Assembly: GCF_003073045.1 (NCBI RefSeq)
Contig: NC_037592.1
Span: 40,047,760-40,111,759 of the forward strand
Source of the DNA: Pomacea canaliculata
Taxonomy: Eukaryota > Mollusca > Gastropoda > Architaenioglossa > Ampullariidae
Reading direction: 5' to 3'
DNA length: 64,000 nucleotides
Positions within the stretch are counted from its first letter, which is position 1. Each line of letters opens with the position of its first letter. Of this stretch, positions 13,201-24,312 are shown piece by piece. The notes beneath the pieces were generated by a model, which was not told where the DNA came from, did not search any database, and was given only the letters and a program-made list of their open reading frames with translations. Both the position numbers and the translations under genes were made by a program.

Positions 13201-16200
13201 CCCACTTTGCAATCGTGAAATGTTCGGTACAAACTGTGGAACGGTCGCAGCCTTGTCTTTAGTATCTACACCAGTGGTACTACAGAGGTGAGGCTGGGTG
13301 AACCACCATTGTTCTATAAACAGTCATACAGCGGATAAGTATTCCAAACTCGTGTCAGAAGCTATTGGCAGATTAAATAAACTGAAATCGTGTGTCTGGA
13401 CAGTTAACTCGTGGGGGCAATGGAGGGGAACGATCATGAAGGATGCTGCGATTTGCATTTGGCGAACGTCCAACATTGTGCTCTCCTCCATTTCAATTGC
13501 AGATGCCAGGAGGGTGTGTTTGTGTTTTATAGGAAACCTATAGTCGTGTTTTTTCTGAATATTTTTCTTTTAAAAAGAGCAAAGACAACGAGTTAATGAG
13601 TAAAAATTTTCATTTTATAAAGTACTAGGCCTATCAGGAAGTGACATATTCATACAGTCGGGATATTAACCTCACGGATATGGGGATATATTACGTAGTT
13701 TGGGGAATATCCTTGAGATCCGCACACGAATATAAAGAAACGGTTTATCAGAAGGGGCATGTATGGTGATCTCTTTATACCATAACCTTTAATGCTTGTT
13801 TTATATAGCTTTTTTCGCTAGTTTTATTATTGTTTGCTTGCTAAACTGCATTTGTTTTTGGTTCGTTTATATTTTGCATAGAATGTTTTCTGGGAATGCA
13901 AAGTTTTATCTTTGCAGTTGCCCTTTTTTTTCAGTGTAACTTCAAGCTAACAACAGCTGGTTTTTTATAAACACATTTAGCTTGGTATGTAGCTCTTCAA
14001 ATAAAATAAAGACATATAAATATTCGAGGCGTGACACAAAGCGAGAACAGAGACACTTTCGTTAATGTCAGTATATGTGTCCCTAGAAAAAAAAACTAGA
14101 TACAACACGACAGCAGGGGCCTCACAGATCATGTCTAAGAAGAGTGAGATATGCACGGCTGTCCCAGAAGGTTGGGAGGACAGCAAAGGAACACTATTCC
14201 CACAGACTTGATTATGCGTTCAAAAACTGTCCCTGGGTGCCCCTGTGCATGCTGTGTTGTTTGCCAATGCTTAGCAGCAACTGTTCAAACCCGCGATTAT
14301 CCGTACTTGGCTCACAAAGGAGCGAGTTGTCTGAACATGAGCGAGGGCAACGGGAGTTCTGACGCTGCGCACGAGACACAAAGGACAAGAGGAAATCTTG
14401 GCGCAATGCGCATGACTCGGACACGCGCACTGACTGACCGATGGCGGAGGACGTGCCCAGCGAGTGACCGGCGACAACCAGCAGTAAAGTGCGATAAGCC
14501 CGGTGTGCCTCCACGCAAAGTACATAAAATGTTTGTGCTCTTGCTTTGGCCCGTTTAGCGCTGCTGAAGCTTAGCATCCCAAGCGTTTAACGACGCAACA
14601 AGTGAGGCCGTTAACCACTTTTATCCTCCGGTTCCGTGTGGCCGTTACAGTTGAAAGCTTCATATAACTGCTGTAATCTTTTTCTGAAATAGTACAAACA
14701 CACACACACGATCGCACGCGCGCGCACATACACACACACGCACACCAAGCGGAAAAATCAGCTTTCTTGTAATTTAGCTGTAAAAACGGAAATAAAGCAT
14801 TAAAATACGAGAGAAAAATACGGTGAGATAGAGATTAGAAATTGGATACCAGATTTTCAAATTTTCGGAAAAATATCTTTGTGTGCACGTGCGTGCGTGT
14901 GTTCGTACACTCGTTCATTTTAGGGAGAGAGAGGAAATATGAAAAACGAGAAAAACTTTTAAGATAGATTAAAAAGACAGCAGGACTAAGGAAACAACAA
15001 TAACAAGAACATCAGAAACACTGACTGTGTTGTTCATACTTTGTTTGTTTATCAATGGTTAAATGTTTGTCAGAATTTTTAAGGGCAGGTTTATCTTTTG
15101 TACCGTATCACATCCTCGTCGTACATGAAGTCAGATCGTATTTTAAGTATTTGTGTTTGAAGAATGCTAAGTCCAGAGGAAAGGACGCCATTGTACAACC
15201 GTCTTTTCTTATGTACGCAGCAACTACAATGCCACGATCACGTGTCTGGAGCAAAACCTGACGACCCAGGCTCCATCCAACCCCCTCGATTCCTTCGCCA
15301 GACTCCACTTCAACGGTGATGTGCTGAGGAGCAGAAGCGAGCAGCTGTGTCGGTCTTTCTATGGTAAGAAAGTTGTCAGTCAGTGGAGACAGATCGGAAC
15401 TCCTGTAGTCCATTCTCTTTCTTTCATATACACGCACAAACGAACGCACGCACCCACACACCCAGAAGCATACACCAGTAGGTCAGCACCAAAGAATGGA
15501 TTAGTACACCAAGAAATGCAGGTAGAGAAAATGTAATACACGCTAGTTCAAGGTGTCTCCGATGTTCATCGTGTGATGACCATAACGCCTTTGAGAAAAC
15601 ATTTTGCTCGTGGATGTCGTCCAGACAGTCGTTAGTGCGGCAAATTAAAAGACAGTTGGACATTCTAGTCAATGGAATGTCTCTGAACAAAGAAAAAGGG
15701 GAAAAGGGACAGTGGAAGATGGACAACGGTGGAGACAGAGGAAGATGCAGGAAAAGGCTGTGCGACTGATGTGTTTGGGAGAGAAGGAGAGTTTATTTGC
15801 GGAGAATGTCCTCCCCCCTTTCCCCACTTCTCTACCCAGTAGAGGCCGAGCTGGGGAGGAGTGGAGACAAACAGAGTAGAGACATCATGGAACCTCTGTG
15901 ACGGCAGGAGTGACATCACAGGACAAACTTGACTTGAAAGAGATCCTCGGCCAGGCCTCATAAAATGTTTGCCTGCGAGAAACACATCCACCGCCTTCTC
16001 ACCTTTCGAGAAAGAGCATCTGTGCTGATGAGCTGCCGCGTGGTCGTCATGGTTACTGGTGTGACCTGCAGAAGTTAGTGTGTGGACCTTTGACCAGAGT
16101 GTCCTGAAGGTTGTCTACCTGTCCGTAGTGAGTGGAACTGACCAGAGAACTGAGAAATACTGACACTCGTTCACATTTTTTCGGTATCTCTATCAAAGGT

Positions 16201-18592
16201 AACGACGCAGTGTGTGTCATATCATCTCCCCCGATGGTTTAACAACCACATTCGTACATCTTCAAATCAGGTTTATTTATTTATTTTTTTAATTATTATT
16301 ATATATATATATTTTTTTTTTGCTTTTTCAACCTCTCATGACAATGTAGTCCTGGTATCTCAAGAAGTCGAGAGGCATTTTACTCAGGTTTGGGGGAAAA
16401 TACTTTCGTGCACTAAGTTCAGTTGACTCATTTAAAAAAGTGAACTCTGGTAGACCTTTAAGATGTTTTCGAGGGGTACACTGGAAGATCTCACGGGTCG
16501 TCGCAGACGGCCAACGGCGGCCAAACACGATGTTTCATCGTGGCTGTGCCAAAAGTCACGTGCACGGGAGCGGCTGTTAACGGCCCTGTAATGACGTCTG
16601 ATCTCATCATGTTTAAACTCTCACCTCAGCCACGAGAAGTCAGTGTAAATAGCACTGCAGTCAACAACCTCCCACCCCCACCACACCACCACCCGAAAAA
16701 AGGACATCGCACCTAAACCGACTCATTATCGCCTCCGTCTCGTCTAGTGGCACTACCCCCATCTCACCTGTTTTTTTTTTTTTCTTCCATCCTTTTTGAT
16801 TTGCTTATTTTTTTCCTTCCTGTTTTCTTTGCTTGTTTCTTTCGTTTCTCTTCTAGTCTGTCACATACAGGTGGAGTAACAAGTAATATACACAGGAAAA
16901 CACTTGTATTCATGTTATAATTTCTTCCCCTTTTACAAAATTTTTCTATTCCCATTGTTATTCTATATTAGGAAAACGGTCCCTAATTAAATTAATAATA
17001 ATAATAATAATCATCATCATCATCATCATCACCGAAAACATTGAGAGCTAAACTTAGAGCTATGCACGAATACACACGTGACCAGAAGTGAACTTTGTGC
17101 AGATATCAGAGGGCAGCTGGAATGCACTCGGCAAAGAAACGAGACTCTGGTCAGCTTGTGCCAGTCCCGCTTCGCCAAAGGCTTGCAGTATGTCTTCGCA
17201 GTCCAGCGCGAGAAGATCGCAGACGTGGCTTCTACAAGGAGCTGGCCTGTCAGTAAGTAAGCTTCATCCTTAAAGTGACTCCACCTCAATCGCTAGTTGT
17301 TGTAGCACCATTGGTTACAGTGTCAGCACGAACTTGTGTTACTGGACTGCTGGCCGACGATTTTTCCTGTTAACTACGAAAGCGAGGCTGGTGTGTACAA
17401 AGCTTCCGGTTTAGTCACATTTATTGTTTAGGCTCCGAGACTAAACAGAAGAACTTTGCAGAGAGCGGTGGTCTCGGCAGACAGACAGCAGTCCACCTGT
17501 ACATGTCCGTGGTGTCAGCTTCCTATAGCAGGTCTCAGGTCCTCCCACAGGTCCCTGCCGGCAATCCACCTGCAGCCAGCGTTGGATGCGGCAATATTTC
17601 GCATGTGCATGGAATCTCCGGTCGGAGAGTCGGTGGAACATTAGACCAAACTAACAGAAGATACAATGGGAACTTGAATGAGCTGGAGATGTTTTCCAGA
17701 ATAAGCACTGGATTATCAGCGAGTAAGAAATGCTACTGTGGCGATTAACATTCACAGGACTGGGTAAAACAAAGGAAAACACTCAGCAATAGTTATCCTG
17801 GAAAATGCTCGAGTATGTAAGCTGGCTGCTTGACACCTGGGATTTCCTACACTTGGGAAGATCAGTCGCATATTTTCCTCTGGATTCAGGCATGGATTCG
17901 AGCCCAGTGAGCTCAGACCCTTGAGCCAGGCTTGTGAAGATCAAGGGTGACAATCGACCGAAGGGGAAAAAAGCCAAGCCTGCTGAAATCCTTGAGAAAA
18001 TGTTTGACAAACGCTTCTCCGCGATAACTCTTGTTGGTCAAAAAAAAAAACAAAAAAAAAAATTGTATAAAATGTTTGAATTCTAGCATGCCACCATAAT
18101 GTAAGACATTGTGCTATATTAACTTTCGATATGTTCCATTATTTTAAGATTATTTACTGTTTTATTTTATTGTAGTCTCGGTTTATTCCAAGGCGTGACT
18201 GTCAGTGTTCTTCACTAAACTAAAAGTCAGGTGTAGCAGTCAGAAGATGTGAGTTCCAGTTTTGAGTTGAACTGAGCCGCGTTCTGTTGCCAGGGTGACG
18301 CTTGACACTTCCGGTTGTCTGGGGGCCGCCATGACGGGATGCGACACGAACGTCAAGCGCGACGTCCTCAACTACTACGCCATCTTCACCAACGAAACGT
18401 GTGTCGCCAACCCCAGCGTGGCGTACACAACACCTACGTGAGCTTAGGAGGGTTTTATCTGCAATTTATACACACTTCAAACACATGCAATTCATATACT
18501 TATTAAAATATTATTTTGTAAAATATGTGTATTTTAAAATTTCTTTCTAAGGTGACCCACCCCCTACTTTCTGTCTGGCATCATTTCTTTCT

Positions 18593-18630
<38 letters not shown>

Positions 18631-20932
18631 ACCTGCATTACATTACCTTTTCATACACCTTAGCAAATTGTATCGAACACAAATACAAATTAAACAAAAT
18701 CTCAGACCACCATCAATGACATCCTCTGGATGTGCATCGCAGATAAACTCTTTATAAAGAGTCGATTCACTGTTGAGCACATTACCAGTTAAGCCTGCAG
18801 GCACATCGCTCCCATTAAAAGGTGATTAGATTAAATTTTTTTCACGACAGGCCGCCTCGACGAGAGCCGGAGGACGTGGTCATCGCATGCGCCAAACTTA
18901 TCGCCGAGACTTTGCCGAGGTCAGCAGCTCCTCCCAAAGACGCATCTCGCGTGGCGCAGGTGATTCACGGACTGAGGGACAATTGCAGGTAAAATACCCT
19001 TTGATAAAGCTTAGAAAGATAAAGAACTGGGGCAAATTCCGTTAGGACTCTGCATACCAGTTTGTTTGTTTTTTGGTACCATCCAGCACACTGTTCACCA
19101 ACAACACCTTAGAGGTTCTTGCTGAAGGTTAACACACTACAAGTGAATGTTCCAGCTTCACCTCAGTCCACTAATATTCTTGCTTCCAGGTCATTTGAAG
19201 CTCGCTACAACTGTTATGATGAGAAGCTCAATCAGATTCGGAGTCCAGCTTTCCGTGACCTTTGGCTCATGTCTACATTCAGCAGCAAAAACGCCATCAA
19301 AGCACAGAAGGAGTTTTGTGAGGCATTTGAGGGTAACACTTAACATTTTAACTTGAGTAAATCTATATGACATATATCTATATGTTACAAGGAGATGGAA
19401 AAAACATTATTAGAAACAGTAACAGCTGCTACAACTGCAGTTAAATACAGTATATTATTAAAAACATCAGGAGAATCCTTACCTGGCGCTTCATTACAAA
19501 CAAAACTGAAACATATGAGATCAAACTCTTTAAAATTTATAAAATGTTACAGCCATGCAAGGAAGATTTGAGAGAAGACGATCATGATTAGAAAAGATGA
19601 AAAATAAAGGAAAGTGAAATTTCTAATTACGAAAGGCGACAATAATGACATGGGAAGAAAAGCTTCGAGAGTGTGTGTGTTTGTGTGTTGTGTGTGCGCG
19701 CGCAAGACCAAGAGCTAGAAAGCATTCCCAGACAAGCTAAAACCTCGTGATTTCAAAGAGAAACTCCCCCTGACCTTTCCAGAAAAAAAGGTCGCTGCAG
19801 GTACACTCCTTTGTAAAATATCACAGGTAGACAGAGGATGTGGTCCCTCATGACACGGGCGTACTGAGGCAATGAGACGGCAAACCGAGCACTTAGTGCC
19901 TCCCTCACGATGCTAATCACACACACCTTGGAAAAAATATCCAAACCGACAAGAGGGAGATGGGGGAAATAACTAACAAGGGAAATTATTCTCCTGTACA
20001 CCTCCTCATCGAAAACGGATGATCCTTTAATTGATAAAATAAAAGTAAACAAGTCGTTAAGGTAAACAAGTAATGGTGTGATTGTGATCGACTACTCCTC
20101 GTTGTTACCTGTGCAGGTGGCTTGGTGAACTCCTTCACGGATCAGTGCTATGCAGACGCCCAGCCCTCGCTGCAAGAGTGTGAGATGGCGTACGGCGAGG
20201 AGATCGTCAGCCTGCAGAGCCAGTGGCTGAGCCGAGCCATCGATGACGTCGGCCTGCGCAAAGCAGCGTGCAAGTGAGTGGCTGGTTGTGCGAGACTGGC
20301 TGACTGACACAAGTGAGTGGCTGGGTGTGCAAGACAGTATTCTCAGGTAGTCATAACACAGACAGGTGCACACTGTATGTTTATGCAGCCACGGATGCTG
20401 TCATGTCACACAAATCCTGATGGTAGCCAGGATGCTGTCATGTCACATAAATCCTGATGGTAGCCAAGGATGCTGTCATGTCACATAAATCCCTATGGCA
20501 GCCATTCTCCTTCATGTCACCTGCTTACGTTTCAGTGTCAGTCTGACGAGAGCCACGTGTCTGGGGAGGGCCTTCTCTCACTGCGGCGACCGCCTTGGCA
20601 AGACCATGGAGACCAGCGAGCGGGGTTCTCTGCCCTCCATTTGCCTGACTCTTCTTTCTCCTCCGCCGCGCGAGAGCGAGCATGACAGGGGCGACAACCG
20701 CGCGCCGAAGGCCGTGCCTGAGCAGGACGGCAGCATCAGCAGCGGCTACAGCAACGTCAACGACAACTCGGTGACCTCTGACCTGGGAGCGAGGGAGTCC
20801 ATCGCGCGCAAGCAGTCGGGCAACAACGTGTCCGCTTCGCAGAGTGCGGCCGGAAGCTCGGCGGTTGTCATGGAGATCAGTGTCACCGTCTTGATGTTTG
20901 CGTTTGTCTTGCGTGGCGCCCTCTTGGCATAA
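10243..20932 (+). CDS. Secreted or surface mucin-like protein with two tandem eight-cysteine modules; family not recognised
   Basis: Nine exons: 10243-10261, 11991-12582, 15221-15363, 17103-17252, 18294-18437, 18851-18988, 19190-19332, 20117-20273, 20536-20932; phases agree at every junction. The product is about 628 residues. It starts with a signal peptide (MKAVILGVLLLVSGVFNLS, split by intron 1). Exon 2 then encodes about 190 residues of Thr/Ser/Pro/Glu repeats of the type TEPxVMTS, likely O-glycosylated. Two cysteine modules follow: C-x8-C-x34-C-x11or14-C-x10or11-C-x29-C-x8-C-x7-C. The first spans exon 2 end to exon 5, the second exon 6 end to exon 9. The C-terminus is hydrophobic (EISVTVLMFAFVLRGALLA) and stops at once, as GPI-anchor signals do. 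Exon 4 needs one extra base near 17227 (GTGGCTT to GTGGGCTT) to join exon 5 in frame; the restored residues IADVG match IDDVG in module two. I know no named family with this pattern. Confidence 0.82.
11150..11290 (+). repeat. Tandem repeat of about 37 bp in intron 1, four degenerate copies
   Basis: The unit is close to GAACGTCACACGTGACTAG followed by GGCCTGCTAGTGA. Each copy carries a CGTCA half-CRE beside a CACGTG or degenerate E-box. Looser variants of the CTAGCAAGGCTA motif continue to about 11520. Confidence 0.75.
16993..17031 (+). repeat. Compound microsatellite (AAT)n(ATC)n
   Basis: A run of AAT triplets passes directly into ATC triplets in intron 3 of the mucin-like gene, about 70 bp before exon 4. 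Confidence 0.9.
17352..17500 (+). repeat. Dispersed repeat, copy 1 (inverted partner at 30766-30975)
   Basis: The stretch includes GAGGCTGGTGTGTACAAAGC, then TTCCGGTTTAGTCACAT and TGTTTAGGCTC, and ends GGTCTCGGCAGACAGACAGC. All these blocks recur in the same order in reverse complement at 30766-30900. It lies in intron 4 of the mucin-like gene. No coding capacity or clear terminal repeats are visible, so the class is unknown (SINE or MITE). Confidence 0.75.
20387..20515 (+). repeat. Tandem repeat of about 42 bp, three copies, next to the last exon
   Basis: The unit contains GGATGCTGTCATGTCACA followed by AATCCTGATGGTAGCCA. The copies end about 20 bp before the acceptor of the final exon of the mucin-like gene. 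A degenerate fourth copy merges with the splice region. Confidence 0.8.
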
Positions 20933-23540
20933 GAAGGTGTAGGGAAAGAAAGATGGGGGAGTAAGTTTGAAGAATCGGTTGGCTTGTTGGGGGGAGGGGA
21001 GGTGACAGGGAAGAGGAAGGGTGTAGACTGTAGACTGAAAATACAGAAATTTCATTTTCGGTTGGGGAGGGATAATATAACTGAGGTCAAGGTTAATTAC
21101 TGGCAGGCTGACCGTGCATCTCTCGTTTCTGTGTGCATGAAGGTTGGGATAAAGACTTTTCCAGGTGTTAGCTATCCCGAGGTGCCTTGCGTTGTACCTA
21201 CGTGCAGGTGTGCAAGCCAGCAGGTTGTGGGTGCTTGAGGAGGACAGGACAGAGAAATGGAACTTTGTAACTCCCAAGCTTTCGGAATTCGGATTAACGG
21301 ACATGTCCATTACACTTTTTACATTCGTCGGAAATACAGATGTGTGGCTGACCGGAAAGCGCCCATCCTCCGAATGTTAATATTATTAATGGGCTACATG
21401 CTCATACTGATACAGGAAGTGCATTTCAACTAGCGGTTCTCAGCTCGGCGCTCCAGAGCACACAATAGTGGTTCAGTATAGAGACATAATATGAGAGTTT
21501 AGCGGGATATATTGTCATTTATTCTGTAATGCAATGCCGTATTCTTTCAAGGTACTGCTTAAGTTTAAATACTTTGTATCACAACAACATTAAATACAAT
21601 AATTTCTCTCTCGTTTTACATTTGTCAGCAAAACACTTGCACCATCAGCAAAGAATTCCATTATGATTGCTTTTTTTAAAAAAGCCAATATCATTCGTTA
21701 ATAAAAGATAATTCAGAAATTAATTTAAAGATTTCAAAAGGACGTTCAAATCTTTTATTTTCTTTTTTTTTTTTTTTTTCATTCGAATCTGTATGCCACC
21801 TTGATATTTACTCCTAAGTTTGCACCATGTTGTTGGCACGAGCTTTGTGATTGAAATATGCCACCACCTCCATCTTACATCTCCGTGTACAAAGACTTGG
21901 AACAGTTTCGTGTGACATGCTTGCTTAGCTCTGTGTGTGTGTGTGGAGGTGGTTGGAATCCTATGTATTGCTGGCGTTTATTCAAATGTCACTCACACAC
22001 GACGAGTCTGCCTCAACGCTTGCATCCTTTCTGAATGCTAACTAGACATGCACAAGCCTGTATATATACGCATGCGAACACCACCCCAAGGCCCCGGCTG
22101 CTGATGACAGGCTCGAATACTCTCATCAGGGACTTCGCCGTGAGTCTTGGACCGCCAGGCCACCCGAGATAAATAATCACCAATAGTAGAAGGCGGGAAG
22201 GGTTGAGGGATGGATGGTGTGGCTGTCTCTCTATGTACAGCATTTTGTCATTGTAGGAAGGACACACCTTTGAACATGAGGGGATAGATGGTGTGGGAAG
22301 CGACACACCTTCGAACAGTCATTTATGTTCAGCCTGAGCACAGCAAAGAGGTGATCCGCACCGGCTCCGCTTTGCCGACTTAGTTTTCTTGTGAAATGTT
22401 GGCTTCTAGATCAATGAACGAAAGCTATAAAGAAATTAATTTAAAATTAAATGAATGAAAATGGAAAATAAAGTCAAATTTTTTTGTGGTTTGGGTGTTT
22501 TAAAAGAATAAAGGGGAAACAACTGGGAGGTTGACAGGTCGCAGGCTGTCAGGACAAGAGCAGGTTATTTTCCTTCCTTGTCAGGATGGACAGAATATTT
22601 TGTAATTAAACACAAAGTGAACAGACTAGTGTAATCTCTCAAGTCGACTTCACAGAGAAAGCAACAGGGATGTAATCACACAAGACCACTTCTCTAAGTG
22701 TTCAGGTGTTAACAATCAGACCCAGAGAAGTGTCACGTGGTCAGGGAACAGGCCGACTTCTTCAACCAAAGTAAACAAATGTCTAACAAGGAAACATTTT
22801 TAATTTCAAAAAGATTTTTTTATCCGACAGCAGTGACTGGTATCCTCAAACAAGCCTTCTGTACATAAAGAAAATAAAGAAAATGCTGATTTTTGTTGTT
22901 GTAAGCAATTTGACTTTCCAAAAAACTGTTTGTATGATAGTACATAATGTTTATGTATTAAAGAACTTTAATTATTCAATGATAGAACTTGAGTGCAACG
23001 AAACATAATTACTCTCAAAGTTTATAATATTCGTAACAATGTTTGCAATAAATACATATTGACATGATGATACACTGCAGAATATACCACCTTCAACATA
23101 CACTACATCGGACTACACTACACTACACAACTTGTATTCATGTAACAGTTTTTCATTTCCGGTGGTGGTGATAGGAAACACTTGTAGTGAGTGGCCTTCA
23201 ATGATTTTTTAAATGGTGTTCTGTCAGTTTACTAGTGGTTTTCATTGGATTTTTAGTGTTTTTCTTGAGTAATCTTTTATTAGATAATTCTCGCTTGTCA
23301 CAGTGTGTATATTTTCAGTGGATTGGTTCTAGTGTAGCTCTTACTGTAGTGGTGGTCTGTTCTTGAATACCTATGTTCCCCCTAAAGGCTGTCTACTCAT
23401 GCTCATACCTGCTGAGCAAAAGACGGTGTAAGTCTCTTCCTTGTGTTTAGTGAACAACGAAAATTGTTTAATTAAAGCATTTTATATTATACATCATGAC
23501 TTGTGTTATACTGAGCGGGCGTGCACACGAAGATGCATGG

Positions 23541-23599
<59 letters not shown>

Positions 23600-24312
23600 G
23601 TGTGTGTGTAGGCATCTGTGTATACGAGACGGACAGACCGATCAGTCAGACAGATATGCAAACAACTAGGCAAATACACACACACACACACACACACGCA
23701 CGCACGCACACATATGAAAAAAGATAGAGTAAAATCTAGTTTCAAACATTCATTTACTGGCGCTTTTGCTCAGAAGTTGCAGTCATCATCAGCAATATCC
23801 TACAGCCGCATTTGACACTTAGAAGCTACTCTGATATAAAGCTGCTTGACAGTTCTCTTGTCCCAAGACAAAGTCACTATTTCACAGGGATCAGTATCAT
23901 TCAGGTGAGTTTTAATCGGAGCAGTATGTTGTGGCCCTCTTGAACACCCTCGTGACACTGTGAAAACAACAAAAAATTATAAATGTTTGTCACAACCCAA
24001 AGTATAGCATGGCATTGCTAATATCATCAACAGCAGCAAACAAGTCTATGATCTCTTTTTTTATCTTCTGTCTTCTCTGCTTATTTTAATCACTCTTCCT
24101 TTTCTTCTGTATCTTTTATGTAAGCTGGACGTAGTTATGTCCTTTTAATTTTTAACTTTTGAGTTGGCCGTAAAGCGTCATGAAGCAAAGACCAAGAGAT
24201 ATGGCAATCCATTTGAAAGCTAACATGAAAACAAAAGGACAGACAGACAGAGGGAAAAGGAGGAAGAGAACTATGGACGGATGAGAAGGTGTAAGAAACT
24301 GTGGGGGACTAC
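20933..24312. other. Intergenic region between the two convergent secreted-protein genes
   Basis: Holds the 3' UTR of the plus-strand gene and possibly that of the minus-strand gene. Seen inside: a possible AATAAA at 21700-21705, a poly(T) tract near 21764-21779, a long GT/CA microsatellite (23541-23610) and a CA run (23677-23700). If the final GTGAGT of the minus-strand gene is used as a splice donor, a further small exon could lie in the right half. I see no other gene. Confidence 0.45.
23541..23610. repeat. (GT)n microsatellite
   Basis: About 70 bp of nearly pure GT, with a complementary CA run roughly 70-90 bp further on. Transcribed together these could pair as a hairpin, though that is likely incidental. 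Confidence 0.95.

Noticed and set aside
20525..21310. 261-codon minus-strand ORF
   Set aside because: It overlaps the last exon of the mucin-like gene, which has proper splice sites, a repeated Cys module and a stop; the antisense reading has no such support.
23541..23745. ORFs of alternating Cys/Val and His/Thr on both strands
   Set aside because: Pure products of the GT/CA microsatellites.
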